From Polymyxa betae (taxonomy: Eukaryota; Endomyxa; Phytomyxea; Plasmodiophorida; Plasmodiophoridae), in assembly GCA_003693705.1 (NCBI GenBank), contig RBZT01000286.1, forward strand, positions 1-64,000: a DNA stretch of 64,000 bases, written 5' to 3'. Under the pieces are notes generated by a model. That model did no database searches. It was not told where the DNA came from and saw only the letters and a program-made list of their open reading frames with translations. Positions within the stretch are counted from its first letter, which is position 1, and each line of letters opens with the position of its first letter. Both the position numbers and the translations under genes were made by a program. Positions 1-10,915 of the stretch are shown piece after piece.

Positions 1-319
1 TGTCGGTCCGTGTCGAATCGTGCATTACCGGTATCCGGATCGTTCGAGCTGACTAGCGGCCCAGGCTCTCTGTTCTCTATGGAGCCGCTCGCTGTAGATT
101 CTGTGTTTTCCTCTGTATTCTTTGATAAACATTAATTGTTTTTGACCCATAATTGAAACGGTATGGTTTCAACCAGAGCTAGAACTGCTGCGGGCCGTGG
201 ACGACACGCCAAACAGCAGTATCTAGAACGTTATGGATTCACCAATAATCGCCCTGGGCGTCGTCATAGTGATGCTCCTGTGCTACGTCGTGTTGACCGT
301 CGTCAGAGTGATAGTGGTT

Positions 320-381
320 AACGCTCCGCTATATATAATACTACCGGGGGCTGCGCACCGCCGGTGGGATAGCGGAGCGTT
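320..381. repeat. 13-bp perfect inverted repeat at edge of GC-rich island
   Basis: AACGCTCCGCTAT at 320-332 is exactly reverse-complementary to ATAGCGGAGCGTT at 369-381, with a 36-nt GC-rich spacer. Both arms lie at the left edge of a conspicuously GC-rich stretch (about 345-570) in otherwise moderate-GC DNA. It could be a transcript hairpin or the end of a mobile or foreign segment. No gene was recognised here. Confidence 0.7.
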
Positions 382-544
382 GGTCGGGTTGGCATACCCT
401 CGGCGAAAAGCAACAGGCCGAGGCGCTGACGCGCCGGGCCTGAGGTGCTGCCGCACGGCCGGCCGCACCCCCTGCGGGGATAGCGCGCTGGGAGTGCCGA
501 CCGGGCACCCACTGGTGGCGTCGGTCGCACTCGCCGCCGCGTGA

Positions 545-568
545 CAGTCCGCGCGACTGCGCGGACTG
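545..568. repeat. 10-bp stem, 4-nt loop hairpin
   Basis: CAGTCCGCGC (545-554), loop GACT, then GCGCGGACTG (559-568) forms a perfect GC-rich hairpin. It closes the right side of the GC-rich island. There is no T-tract after it, so a pol III terminator is unlikely. Function unknown. Confidence 0.7.
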
Positions 569-599
569 GCCATCTCCCTATGCGATCTGTCCTTGTTAT

Positions 600-727
600 A
601 TCCAGTGGACAACAAGATAGTCTACTGATCCAGTGGACAACAAGATAGTCTACTGATCCAGTGGACAACAAGATAGTCTACTGATCCACTGGACAACAAG
701 ATAGTCTACTGATCCACTGGACAACAA
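600..727. repeat. 28-bp tandem repeat array, about 4.5 copies
   Basis: The unit TCCAGTGGACAACAAGATAG plus TCTACTGA repeats at 601, 629, 657, 685 and partially at 713. Copies four and five carry TCCACTGGA instead of TCCAGTGGA. This is the exact reverse complement of that 9-mer, so the core is flipped while the rest of the unit stays unchanged. The array ends in an AT-rich run. Confidence 0.9.
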
Positions 728-1157
728 ATATATTTATTTGCATAGGGATTCAATATATTTTCTTAAATCTTTGCCTAGCTTGGAAGGAATTAGTCGGCCT
801 TTGTTGCGGGCAATATGGACCTTGACGACAGGGTCTTATGCGCAGGTCTTGGAGGACGGACGCCGCGTTCATCACCATCCCACGACGGATTGGGACCTTC
901 CTGCGTCTGCGGTTCGGAACCCTTTGTACAATAACAGAAGCAATTCCAACGTGAATGCTTGTACGTTGTCTTTTTGCCGCACGGCAACACGTTGGTGACG
1001 ACGTCAAAATGCGCGTCGTCTATCCCAAGCGCAGCCTTGACCGTCCGACCACGCTTGCCTCCATTTAACTCCAAATAACATTGGAGATGTTGCCATCAAG
1101 TTTGCGTCGTTTGATGTTGGGTATGTGAGCTAAAACTCGAAAGCCAAAGACGCGGAT

Positions 1158-1502
1158 ATGGGATATATCTGGAACATGTCCGAGGAACAGCTCGTATGGG
1201 CTCCGTCTAGGGCTCCGAGCGGGTCAGGTACTACCGATGAATCGGTGCCCGGATCGGACCCGGGTTCTGGCCCGGAAGTATTCCGCAAGCTGTTGTCGCG
1301 CGCAGCTGTGGTCGTGGCGCAGAACGCGGACCTCTCCGAAGATGAAGTCGTCGAAACAAGCAGACCGCCACCGAAACAAAGACGCTTGAACGCGTCGTTC
1401 GACATCGAGGATCGAAAACAGCTGGCGACAGCGATGTCGGGGTCGATGACATGGTACCAGCACTTCGCAGTGCCTGGTACTCTGTTGTTGACCCTATCAT
1501 GA
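1158..1502 (+). CDS. Hypothetical low-complexity open frame
   Basis: A 114-codon frame opens at ATG 1158. The peptide is rich in Ser, Gly, Pro and acidic residues in its first half, then has a basic patch (KQRR) near residue 75. No domain is recognised. The frame ends where another forward frame (1451-1642) becomes open, so it could be a first exon or a broken gene. It lies between repeats in a gene-poor zone. Treat it as weak. Confidence 0.2.
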   Translation: MGYIWNMSEEQLVWAPSRAPSGSGTTDESVPGSDPGSGPEVFRKLLSRAAVVVAQNADLSEDEVVETSRPPPKQRRLNASFDIEDRKQLATAMSGSMTWYQHFAVPGTLLLTLS

Positions 1503-2272
1503 ACTGTCTGCAGCGCCACTGCAATGACAGTGTCGAAGAATTTGTTCGGCTCTGGGGTGAGCGGTTCACCCACTCCAACTTCGGAAGGGAGAAATGCCCG
1601 GGAAAGCAGAGCGACAGGCTGCAGTGCGGTCATTCCAGCTAAAGATCGAGTCGGTTATTGATCTCAATACATAAAATTGCTGCTATCTCATTGATCGTAT
1701 GGTACTCTCATGTTAGATTTGCAAATTGCAATGACTGGTCCACGCACTCCGCGCACTTTGAGGATTGAAACCCGCTCTTCCCCATCTACAGTAGCGTTAC
1801 ACCACATTTCAGCAATAATAAATTTTGCCAAGAGTCCAATTCTGAAATGTCTCTCCATCTCCATGACCTTAGGAATAGATCCATTGCTTTCCAGTTATTG
1901 AAGAGGAAAAGCTGTCCTCAGACCTTAAAGCAGTTGCGAATCGTAGCCTCGCTCGCAGACTGTCTGACGCTTTCTGACGCTCTAAGCACTATGGCGCGTA
2001 CTTCAGACCTTATTGCATAGACAAACATCGAATCGCATTCAGCTCTGCTCGAGTGCCGTTCCCGATCGTATATACACTTGATCATATCATTGCGAATCGA
2101 TGTTTCGTAAGGAAAAAAAGGGATTGAAACCCTGTTCGGCACTTCCATGCAAGTGGCTCGAGAACGTTGCCTGTTGCTAATTGGGTTCTGGAAGATTCGA
2201 GAAGCTGTTCCCGACCATGATTTTATCATCGGCGGGACCCGCCATTTCCATCATAATTCAAATTTCCAATTC

Positions 2273-3400
2273 ATGCTCCAATTACTAGCTGCATGCTTTC
2301 TACTCATCTCTGGTAACGTCTGGGCCTGGAGCCCAACGGATCCCGCCCAGACCATCTCGGTCGCGACGGCTTATTTCGACGCCAAAACCGTCGTTCAATA
2401 CTACAAATTGGGAACGAATTCCAACTATAGCATTGAGGATCCAACAGCACCTAATGACAACCCAGTCTGGATTCTGATCAGGGGTTTCCAGCCGAACACG
2501 ACCAAGCCGATTCTGGTAGACAATCTCAACACAGTCATGGATCAATAACGATTATTTCAGGTCGATGGACAAATCCCAATTTTCGGCAACCTTCCGGGTC
2601 AAGCAGGATATTCCGACATTCGACGAATCTCGTGGGTGCAGGTTGATGGTAGTCGCATCCTCGTTTTACAATCGACGAATCATGACATTCTTGCAGATCG
2701 TTACGTCGCCGGGACATGGACGGCGTTAGAGCAGATCGCCGGGAACGTCTCGATTTTCCAGACGCCTCAGATCTTCACCAATATGGCCATGGTCCCGAAT
2801 GGTACGACACTCCAAGGGCCATCTCCATTCCCGGTCCGCCTTGGATACTATCGGAGCCAGAAAATCGCTTTCGTGTCTGCAGGTACGGGCTCCTCTATCA
2901 GCGGTGTAGTTTCAGCTTATCGGATTGTTTCAGGCGTGACGTTGCCCATCGTATCGCCGGCGTTTCTGTTCTTCAAACCGGGATCGACCACGCCCAGCGG
3001 GCGGCCTGTGGTTTCCGTGATTCCGGGTCATGCCAACTACACGGGTTTCTACGACATCCATCACGTCAGCGTTCCCGCCGATTACGTCGACGACTCGATC
3101 AAGACTGCCGCCGACGCTCTCAAGTTGCCACACAAATCGAGCGGACTGATCGCCAACTGGCCAATCGTCGCCATGTCTGACGGCAGTCTAAACGCAACAG
3201 CATCGCCATCGCCCGGCGATCCGTCTCGATCGCCTTTGCCAACTCAATCGTCGGGTGAGGCGACAACGGCCCCATCGGGATCATCGGGATCATCCGGTTC
3301 TACAGGCACAAAGACGTCGGCTGCAATGTCGCCGACTTCCGCTCTTCCCAGCCTTCTCGCGTACATTCTCCTATTCGTTCTCGCATTCGCATCACTTTAA
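2273..3400 (+). CDS. Secreted, probably GPI-anchored surface protein (DUF7482-like)
   Basis: Two exons, 2273-2515 and 2561-3400, joined in phase 0 across a 45-nt intron (GTAGAC...TTTCAG), give about 360 residues. The protein opens with a signal peptide (MLQLLAACFLLIS...WAWS). The middle contains a G-Q-A-G-Y-S-D motif, which I associate with a family of fungal and bacterial secreted proteins (DUF7482-like; recalled, not searched). The C-terminal quarter is Ser/Thr/Pro/Gly-rich and ends in a hydrophobic tail (LLAYILLFVLAFASL) typical of a GPI signal. The ATG at 2273 is preferred because the signal peptide starts there. Upstream in-frame codons lack that character. Role unknown; a cell-surface location is inferred. 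Confidence 0.7.
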
Positions 3401-3758
3401 ATGGCGTTGATCGATATTGGTTAGCAATAAAGATCACCAACGTCCGATTCGTTGATTTCTTTTCGATTCATACTGCCTGCAGCCTTTGGCAAACAATAAC
3501 GGTACCATAGCAAACAGCAATGATCAAAACCATTATCGAGGCATTGGTTACTCTCCGCAAAAATAGGCAACATTAGTCTCAGGTGCAGATAATTGATTTC
3601 GCATTGATCATAGAAGGGACAGGCTAACCCTAACCCTAACCCCATCTAAGATTAGGATAGGCCGGCGAACTGGAAGGATCGTGTATGGACGAGAAGGAGT
3701 CTAGAAAAAGCCACATCTTTACGGTCTGTCTTTGGACGTGAAGCATCTTAGCATTGTC
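3401..3758. other. Convergent intergenic region with telomere-like repeat
   Basis: Lies between the 3' ends of two convergent genes. It contains the telomere-like run noted separately and otherwise nothing I can support. Confidence 0.5.
3624..3643. repeat. Interstitial TTAGGG-type telomeric repeat
   Basis: CTAACCCTAACCCTAACCCC contains three tandem copies of the CCCTAA unit. Genes continue on both sides, so this is an internal telomeric tract. It may reflect an old break repair, or it may be a telobox-like factor site. Confidence 0.85.
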
Positions 3759-4106
3759 TTAATCACATCTCAAGTAAACTTCATCTCCTGGGGATGCCAT
3801 AAATTCGAAACATTTCGACCAATTTTCCATGACCGACGCCATTTCTAAGCAGAAAAAAATATCAGTTTGATCAAAGCCGCAGTTGATAACAATATCAATT
3901 CAATTGCATGAAATACAAGATCAAGAGATAACGAGATGATTCAACATACGTCGGGTCTCAGCGGCCAGAGATTCCATTGATTGCTGAGCAGTCTTTAACT
4001 GGTCATGAAGAGACTCTACAGTATCAGCCAGCGACTCGATCAAAGACCGCTCACGACGCCTAACAGATAGCACAGAAGTTTGTCCCGATCTAAATGTCGA
4101 TGGCAT
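3759..4106 (-). CDS. DASH complex Dad1-like kinetochore subunit (candidate)
   Basis: Exon 1 (4106-3950) and exon 2 (3844-3759) join in frame across a 105-nt intron with donor GTATGT and acceptor TTAG, giving about 80 residues. The central part is a coiled coil with the Dad1 pattern. A charged start (RRRERSLIESLADTVESL) leads to a second helix containing SMESLA, then ENWSKCF, which resembles the 'E..V..LW..F' ending of Dad1. Dad1 is part of the DASH/Dam1 ring that couples kinetochores to microtubules. Length matches Dad1 (roughly 75-95 residues). The sequence is short and helical, so another small coiled-coil protein cannot be excluded. The ATG at 4106 was chosen because no ATG lies further upstream in that open stretch. 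Confidence 0.45.
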
Positions 4107-4529
4107 CGGGCCGTTGGACAATTCGAAATGGCGCCCTCCGGTGGGCGTAGCTCGCTCCGTGACCGACCACAATCGAACCCTTTCTAGACAATTCGTTTCG
4201 AACAATTTTCGTGAAAATCCTCAGGTGCTATGCTAATTTTTTTTATAAAACATTTTTATAGGAATGTTGATGCAAATCTTAGATAGCAGTTGTCAACACA
4301 CAATGTGGCATTTTGGGATTATATCACGGCTCCTCTGGAACGGACGATTCCAAATACTGTCTCGAAACCAATTGCCTTTTCCGATGGTCATTGTTAAAGT
4401 TCTGCAGAGAAATATACATTGAAGAGAAATTCGAAATGGTAACCATTGAGAAAGCGGTCATCTCGCAGGATTTTAGTCGTGTCGTCGTCTTCGAACACAA
4501 CAACGGATCAATATCCTCATTATTGCCAT

Positions 4530-5853
4530 TCATAGCAGCGTCGGGATGACCCTATCAACCATGAGGTTGTGATTCAATCTGAATTGCCAGTTTGCAGTTA
4601 CGGGCGTTAGCAGTCCCACACCGAAGACGACCGCGATCAGTCCGATAATAAAGCTCAATGCTTCTGTAATTGTAACGTCTACGATTTCGTCAAAGAATAT
4701 GATTCCAGTAACAACCGATGCTAATAGCCACTAAGCATGTATCACTTTAGAGACCCAGGACACAAATATATCCAAAGATTCACGACGGACCGTTGTCTGA
4801 AAGATAGGTAGAACGTAAGATGAATCGAATCTACTGAGGCCGGAATTCAGCCAATGTAATTGGCCTAATATTGTTGAGCCCAGCGAAATGGCAATCAAAT
4901 ACGTTTGCCACATCTCGAAAATCGGAACCCCCAAAGTCGCCCAATTCATGATTAGCTCTGACGCCACCGTCAAATAGTTAATCTTGCCAAATTCACTGAT
5001 TAACCTGCTGTGCACTTTGCGAACAGAATATTTTGGCTGCCAATCAGGCCGGCAACAGATGGATACAAAAACATGTGATATCTAAAAGCACCCATTCAGA
5101 ATTTTCGTTCGAAACAAAGTGGTCACTAAACCTGACTATATCCGCATAAGCTTTTCTTCTGGTTCTATAATCGGATTCTGTTTCAATAATTAAAAATCTT
5201 TTTCGGGTCGGTTTGGAGTTCAGATACCTGAGGGATTCGTTTCGGCGCTGATTCGCATCGTCTCGAAAAGATGAATGAAAAGCATCATCCTGAAATCGTC
5301 ATTCAACGAAATCGCATTAACCCATAACAAGGCGTTCACATGAGAATCAAAGCCAGCATGGCGACGCCATAAGCAACGAATGCGGGCCTGGTGAATAACG
5401 CCATCAGCTTTGGCACATTATGGAGCACATCCCTATGAGATGCGTTCATGACGGCCAGAGCCGACCCGGCCACGATCACGCCGATTGCAATACAATCACG
5501 GCGCCTGCACGGCTCACGAAGCAAGACGGGCGCGAAGACAATATTAAAGACCAGAGTCAAGGAGCCAAGAGGTGCAATCAGCGATTGTGATGCGAATCCC
5601 AGCGCCACGAAATCCAGAACGCTGCCGGTAGCCAGAAGCGCTAAACCCCAGATCCATAACGACTCCCGATAGACCCCTTTAGTTGACCCAGGAGTCGACG
5701 AACATTTATGGGCGAGTTTCTGCAGATTAACGCCTGGGAGACGAGCTGTTAGCGATTCAGAAATGATGGCTATGGACGCCGACCTAGATTGGATAGAGCT
5801 GAGGCTGTGGTCGCTAGCCCGACACCAATCAGCCAGCCATTTGGCCCATGCAT
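4530..5853 (-). CDS. NIPA family magnesium transporter
   Basis: Seven exons (5853-5784, 5733-5340, 5289-5228, 5177-5132, 5081-5005, 4957-4791, 4730-4530) splice with six introns of 46-60 nt into 1017 nt, 338 residues, ending in TGA. Family hallmarks are visible in order. An N-terminal WLIGVGLA...ALSNLG helix runs into NLQKLAH. It is followed by QSLIAPLGSLTLVFN and LLREP, then QNILFAK, then LNSGLSRFDSSYVLPIFQ. The last segment, ASVVTGIIFFDE, leads into a final hydrophobic pair. NIPA proteins are multi-span membrane carriers for Mg2+. The gene diverges from the myosin gene with 448 bp between starts. Every splice junction keeps the family alignment intact, which supports the model strongly. Confidence 0.9.
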
Positions 5854-6301
5854 CGCTGGACGTCCTGCAAACAACTCATCAGCCGTTCCGGTCGCTACTA
5901 GTCACACGTCAATGAAAACCTAAACCCTAGTCGCAGCGGCCGATTGAAACTATCCAGACGCTGGGTTGGCTGGCGAACTCATCAAAGTGAATAATTGCTG
6001 ATGGGCCCAGACCAGGTTGCCGCTACTTGGCAAGAGCTGCAGGCCAAAATTCCCTGATTTGTTCTAGAACATGGGCCAGGAGACGACAACCTGCATGCGG
6101 ATGTATTAATGAAGGATATAGCCGATGCCAGGACGAACACGACAGGTCCCTAACAGATACAAAACACAATCCGTTATGACATAAATGTAATGTTCGTATC
6201 TTCATCGACTGCAGCCCTTTGTGGCACTGCCTTAACCACTTCCACTGTATTGGTAACTCCTAGTTCCCCTCATTGATCAATTCCATGGCTTGACGCCGTT
6301 C
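5854..6301. promoter_or_regulatory. Divergent intergenic region with telobox-like site
   Basis: Separates the NIPA start (reverse) from the myosin start (forward). AACCTAAACCCTAG at 5917-5930 resembles a telobox, about 65 bp before the NIPA ATG. No other signal is recognised. Confidence 0.35.
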
Positions 6302-9300
6302 ATGTCGTCGTCGTCGGAGCCGTCCTGGACCTGGATCTCCCATCCTGAGCTTCTTTGGGTCCCGGGGAGTAATGTCAACGGTGACACGTACCAAATCCAG
6401 GATGGGAAGTCGTCGCTGTATCAGGCATCCGAAGTTTCAGGCGCTGTGGAATGCATCGATGATAATAACAATGACGATCTCGCCCTTGTTCTCAGTACAT
6501 TTTCTGATCGTGATGTCTTGCACCATATTCGAAGTCGCTATGAACGTAACTGTGTCCATACTTGGCTTGGTCCGGTGCTAATCTCTGTGAACCCGCGCCG
6601 TCCAATGCCAATCTATACTTCTGGGTTTATAGACAACATTAGACGACATCAGGATAAACGTAATGATCCACATCCATTTGCAGTGGCTGCCAGAGCCTTA
6701 GACAATCTTCTTCAGCAAAAAAGGTCGCAGTGGATCTTTGCTGTTGGATTGCGTAAGTAATAGCAAGATTTCTGAGTTTCTATCTTCAAATTATAGCCTT
6801 CTGTTTTTTAAGTCACTTTTCTGTGGTTTGCTTGGGTGACAATTGACAAAAATTTCAGCCACATCTGGGCGGCAGCATTTCAATCGAGTCGTTACTCAGT
6901 ATTTAGCCCAATATAATGGGTCGCCAAATAGCGACCCCGCTTGCGAGCGAATCGGAGTGAAGACTTTGAAGGCGATAGAGATTTTACGGTCGTTCACAGA
7001 AATCTCAATCGATAACTACAGAGCATCTCACATCTCCATGTACTTGTGGTTCGATGATGCTGGGAAGTTGATGCAAACGGTAAATGGTTTGCAAATCGAT
7101 TACCACGCCACGCTTCTTACAAAGTGCATTTTCCCTAGACTTTTGATTTTTGTTGGATGGTGTTTAAAAGGGCATCAGTTTCCGTAAACCGATCGTTTGA
7201 CATACTTAGCTTTTTGGAGAATGGATCGGATGCTGTCTTACGAAAAGAATTGGGGCTGCCTTGCGATTCCCTATCAGCCTCGGCTGTGTCCGGGTTTGAA
7301 ACCGTCCTGCTGTATTTTTCCGATCTGGGAATTAGTACGAAAGAAAGCTCTGCACTTCTGCAACTCCTGGCCACAATTCTCAAGCTGCGCTCATGGCCTT
7401 TTCAATTGAAAGCCGATGATTCCATCCAATCGATTCTTAGTGTAATCGATTTGGATGCCATAAAGACCTTAACAGTTGATGGCATCACAATATCTGAAAA
7501 GCGATTTAATGATTTGGTCGAGAATCTCTACGCCATCGCTTTTAACTGGGTGCTGCTTAAATTAAACCAATGTATGGAATCGATGTCGGTAGTGGCATCG
7601 AACTGCAATTATATTGCAATTCCGGACGTGCTGGGGTTCCAGTCTGACGATCTGCTGATCCAAGTGTTTTCTGCATTTAGTAAGGTCCATGTGCAGCAAT
7701 TGTTTCACCAACATATCATTCGCAGCAATCTTGAGAAGATGCAGAAAAACGAAATCACGATCAATAGCCAGGCTTTTACAGATGACGATTCGATATCGGC
7801 TGAGAAAGCGATGCTTGGGCTCATGAGATTAGCTGAAGGAGAGGAGTTTGCTTGTGAAACTGTGACCCAGGAATCTCTCTTTCAGACATTTTCTGAAGAT
7901 CTTGATGACATCCGAAAGTGGAACCAAATTCCAGAATTAGTCTTTGATTTCAAATCATCTGAGTTTCTGCAATCGGTATTTCATTTACCCTGTGAACAAA
8001 TCTACTCCAATGACAAGAAGGGACTTCGATTCTATACACAGCTCGTGAAAACAGCTAATGATGCCAGAGCCAAGAAAATGCTACAGTGTGATCTACATTT
8101 CGTATCGTGCATTAGCCCGAATCTCGAGCCCGAACGGTCTGAACTATCCAGTAGATACGTCGCGGAACAGCTCTCACAGTTCGTTTTCCCTGCTGCAAAA
8201 TTTCTCACCTCAACATTCGTCAAGCATTTTGATCTTCAGGTCTTTCTGAAAGAATTCAAGCCCATCTTGCCCAGAACGAGCTATTCTCTGACAAGTTTTC
8301 TTTCTAACCTGCAGCTTGCGTTCCATATTTCTCTGGATCAGATTGTCATAGGCAGGAATCATGAAGTTGTGTTCTTTAAACCTAAAGGGTTGCGGGTGCT
8401 TTATGCTCTACGAGACAAGCGTCGAGACATATCAGCGCGAATAATTCAGAAACGGTTCCGGCAGATTGTTAGCAAGCCTCGGAAGAGGAGGATATTGACA
8501 TCAAAAGGGTTCATATCATCACCGAAATCGATTCGAAATGCAAGCTTTCAGAATCTGAATCAGCTGCTGACTGTACATGAGGTGAAACAACCTGAAACCA
8601 ACGACAGGCCTTTATTGGTAATGTTCAAGCTCCTTGTTAACATTTCCCGGCGATTAACTAATTGGTACAGAATGCCAGTACTACGAATGATGAACGTGGA
8701 TTGGGTCTTCACGTCTGCAAAGTGTATCACTATGCTGCCAATATGAATATTGCTTAATCGTGATTTCCAGGATTTGGAATCTCTTCTGTCATACTGCAAC
8801 GATACGAAAAGCGATCCGGCGAAACTCTGCTCTTCTCAGTTATTGCTGGCAATTCGTACATGCGCTCCAAGCAAGGCGAAATTATGGTTACAACGTTGCC
8901 GTGATATTGGCCATGGTTCGTCAATTGAATGTTCGCCAATTTCTTACTTAACATCGTTTACATAATAAGACATTGGCGAAGTCAGATTAGAACATGCAGA
9001 GAGATTCATTACGAGTGCCGCTTTCAGGCTCGTCGACAACATCTGCAGCGATGGCGGGAAAATTCAGTTTCGAAGTTCACCTTCAGTTCACTGCAATCGG
9101 AAAATTCATGATCGATTTTGTACCGATTTTACCCCTGTAGTTGAAATGGTTAAGGGTAATACGAAGACTACCTACAACTTCCATTTTTTGACTGTTTCAG
9201 GAATCAACCAGTTCAAGAAATTTTCGCTGCTTCGAAAGCAGAGGTCCGATATTCGTTATTTGCCATTTGTTTTGTTTTTGCCATCATTCGGTTTTAAATC

Positions 9301-10751
9301 ATTTCAGGAATTGGGCTCGCCCAAAGGGTCTGATATCGCTAGCGAAAGCCCCTTCTATGTTGGAGTATCAGGATGTTTCGCTCCATAAAACCCTGATCAA
9401 AGTTGCGTCTTGGAGATTGAACGGAACTGGCAAGGAATCACGACTAAAGCGCGATGCTCTCGAAATTTTTAACGGTAGCTTTAGCGAGAAGCAGCGCTGA
9501 TTTGTATTTATCTTCTTAAAAGATTTGCTTGGATTTATCAAAGCCAGACCGCAAGTATGCCCTGAAGCATTAGCAAACGAAATCTGTAAGAAAGGAAGGA
9601 ATCAAGTGTAAAACTATATATACTGCTTGTCAAATTCACTTCTAAACTTGCCATAGGCTACTGAGGGATGAGATTTACTGCCAGATTTTGAAACAGTCGA
9701 ACCGACCGCCGAATCGGTAACCAGTTTGTATTAAAATTTGTAGAATCAAACAGACTATAGACAAATTGAAACGCAAGTTTGGAAAATGCTTCTGATCTGC
9801 TTATTGAGTTTCCAGCCAATGACTGAAGATTTGGGAAGGGCTGTTTTCTCTCATATCTGCTCTCGTCTATCATCTCCTGTAAGTCAATGCCGATTATTTG
9901 GTTTTGGTCTAAACTCCTCTCAGGTGATCATCGAAAGATATCATGTTCTCGACAATGTTGAAGATATCGCCGCTAACTGTTTCAAAGCATTTCTGGCCAT
10001 GCATAAAAGGCAAGGTATAAGAATACGAAAGATCAGTCAATATTCATGTCTGTGTTTAGCTCTGTCAAACTGCCCCCAGTTAGCATTCAAACAATTCAGC
10101 AGATCAACCATAGTGTCAAATACTCATTTCGTGTGTATATCTTCTGTGTTGATAGGCATTTGGAACTGGAACGGAATGCAGTGCTCTGCCCGAAACTTTC
10201 AAATGATTGCAAAGACAGGTTCGGTCTCAATGGACTTAGGCGTTCGACATATGTTGATATTCAGGTATGAAAATGAATCAGCGTGGCAATCGTCCCTGAT
10301 GTACCCTACAATAGATGCCAGGTTTCGAAAACAACATCTCAGCCAATGAGTTGATTAATTGGATAATAGCCAAATCTGATTTGGTGAAGCGCATCGGAAC
10401 AGCTAGCGATCAGCTAATAATTGCGATCCAAGATCGTCCTGACAATCCAATACAAAGTGAGCTGTTTTAGATGAGATGGCCTTCTGATCTAAAACTTTCA
10501 TCTTATAGGGTCTGGAATCGATCAATCGATGAACGTTTCAGAGATGTTGGCAACAGTCTCATATCGATGCTCGAAACAGGTAATTTTCTGCTCAGTCTTT
10601 CAATGTGAATCCGATCGATATTCTGTAGGGCTTAAGCTACTGGATGGAGCTGTATCCTGGCCCTCCCGTTGAAGATCCGAACTGGGATGTCTCGGTCAGC
10701 AGAAGCAGCTTCGTCGAGGATTCGAAACTCGACTTCAGTGAAGTCGATTAG
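6302..10751 (+). CDS. Unconventional myosin with degenerate motor and MyTH4 tail
   Basis: ATG at 6302, first exons 6302-6752, 6859-7123 and 7171 to about 8620, then many small exons to TAG at 10751. The head aligns along its length with myosin motors: RYERNCVHTWLGPVLISVN, the relay region, HFVSCISPN and a converter-like end, then one IQ motif (IIQKRFRQ, about 8437). The ATPase sites are altered. The position of GESGAGKT reads GLPTSGRQ, spliced across 6752/6859. Switch I (NDNSSRFG in active myosins) reads IDNYRASH, and switch II DIxGFE reads DVLGFQ near 7624. A MyTH4 domain follows (LLRDEIYCQILKQ at about 9656-9700; a downstream MTEDLGRAVF helix). The C-terminal part is FERM-like at best and ends in an acidic tail. 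MyTH4 domains bind microtubules. ATP-driven motility looks lost, so an actin/microtubule linker role is inferred. Tail exon joins are approximate. Confidence 0.8.
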
Positions 10752-10915
10752 CAAATAAATTTACAAAAATTTCCCATCCGATGCTTTGCTGCTATGTGTT
10801 CTATCAATCTCCATGATTATGCTGCATTTGCGATAGTTGTGAATGACTTAAAATTAACCGCGATGAGGCCACCTTAAGCTTCATACTATTACAGGTCTTT
10901 TGCATTTTTTCGCCC

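Larger units (their letters stand above)
1..2272. other. Gene-poor segment without a recognised gene
   Basis: Apart from the inverted repeats and tandem array listed separately, I see no recognisable protein family. The longest forward frame with a true ATG is 1158-1502. It reads as a Ser/Pro/acid-rich 114-residue peptide and may be a decayed or partial exon. A second open stretch at 1451-1642 overlaps it in another frame and could be its spliced or frameshifted continuation. I see nothing to name in 1643-2272. Confidence 0.5.

Noticed and set aside
283-671. Long open frames on the reverse strand over the GC-rich island and tandem repeats
   Set aside because: They arise from GC-rich and repeated sequence, have no ATG-led domain, and the repeat part simply repeats the same peptide.
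790-1074. Cys/His-containing reverse peptide that faintly recalls a transposase zinc-binding tail
   Set aside because: Too short, and the cysteine spacing does not match a family I can name; no terminal repeats found around it.
1130-1633. 167-codon reverse frame opposite the 1158-1502 frame
   Set aside because: No recognisable protein features; antisense of another weak frame.
9658-9873. Reverse frame over the MyTH4 exons
   Set aside because: The forward strand encodes the conserved LLRDEIYCQILKQ motif with proper splice sites.
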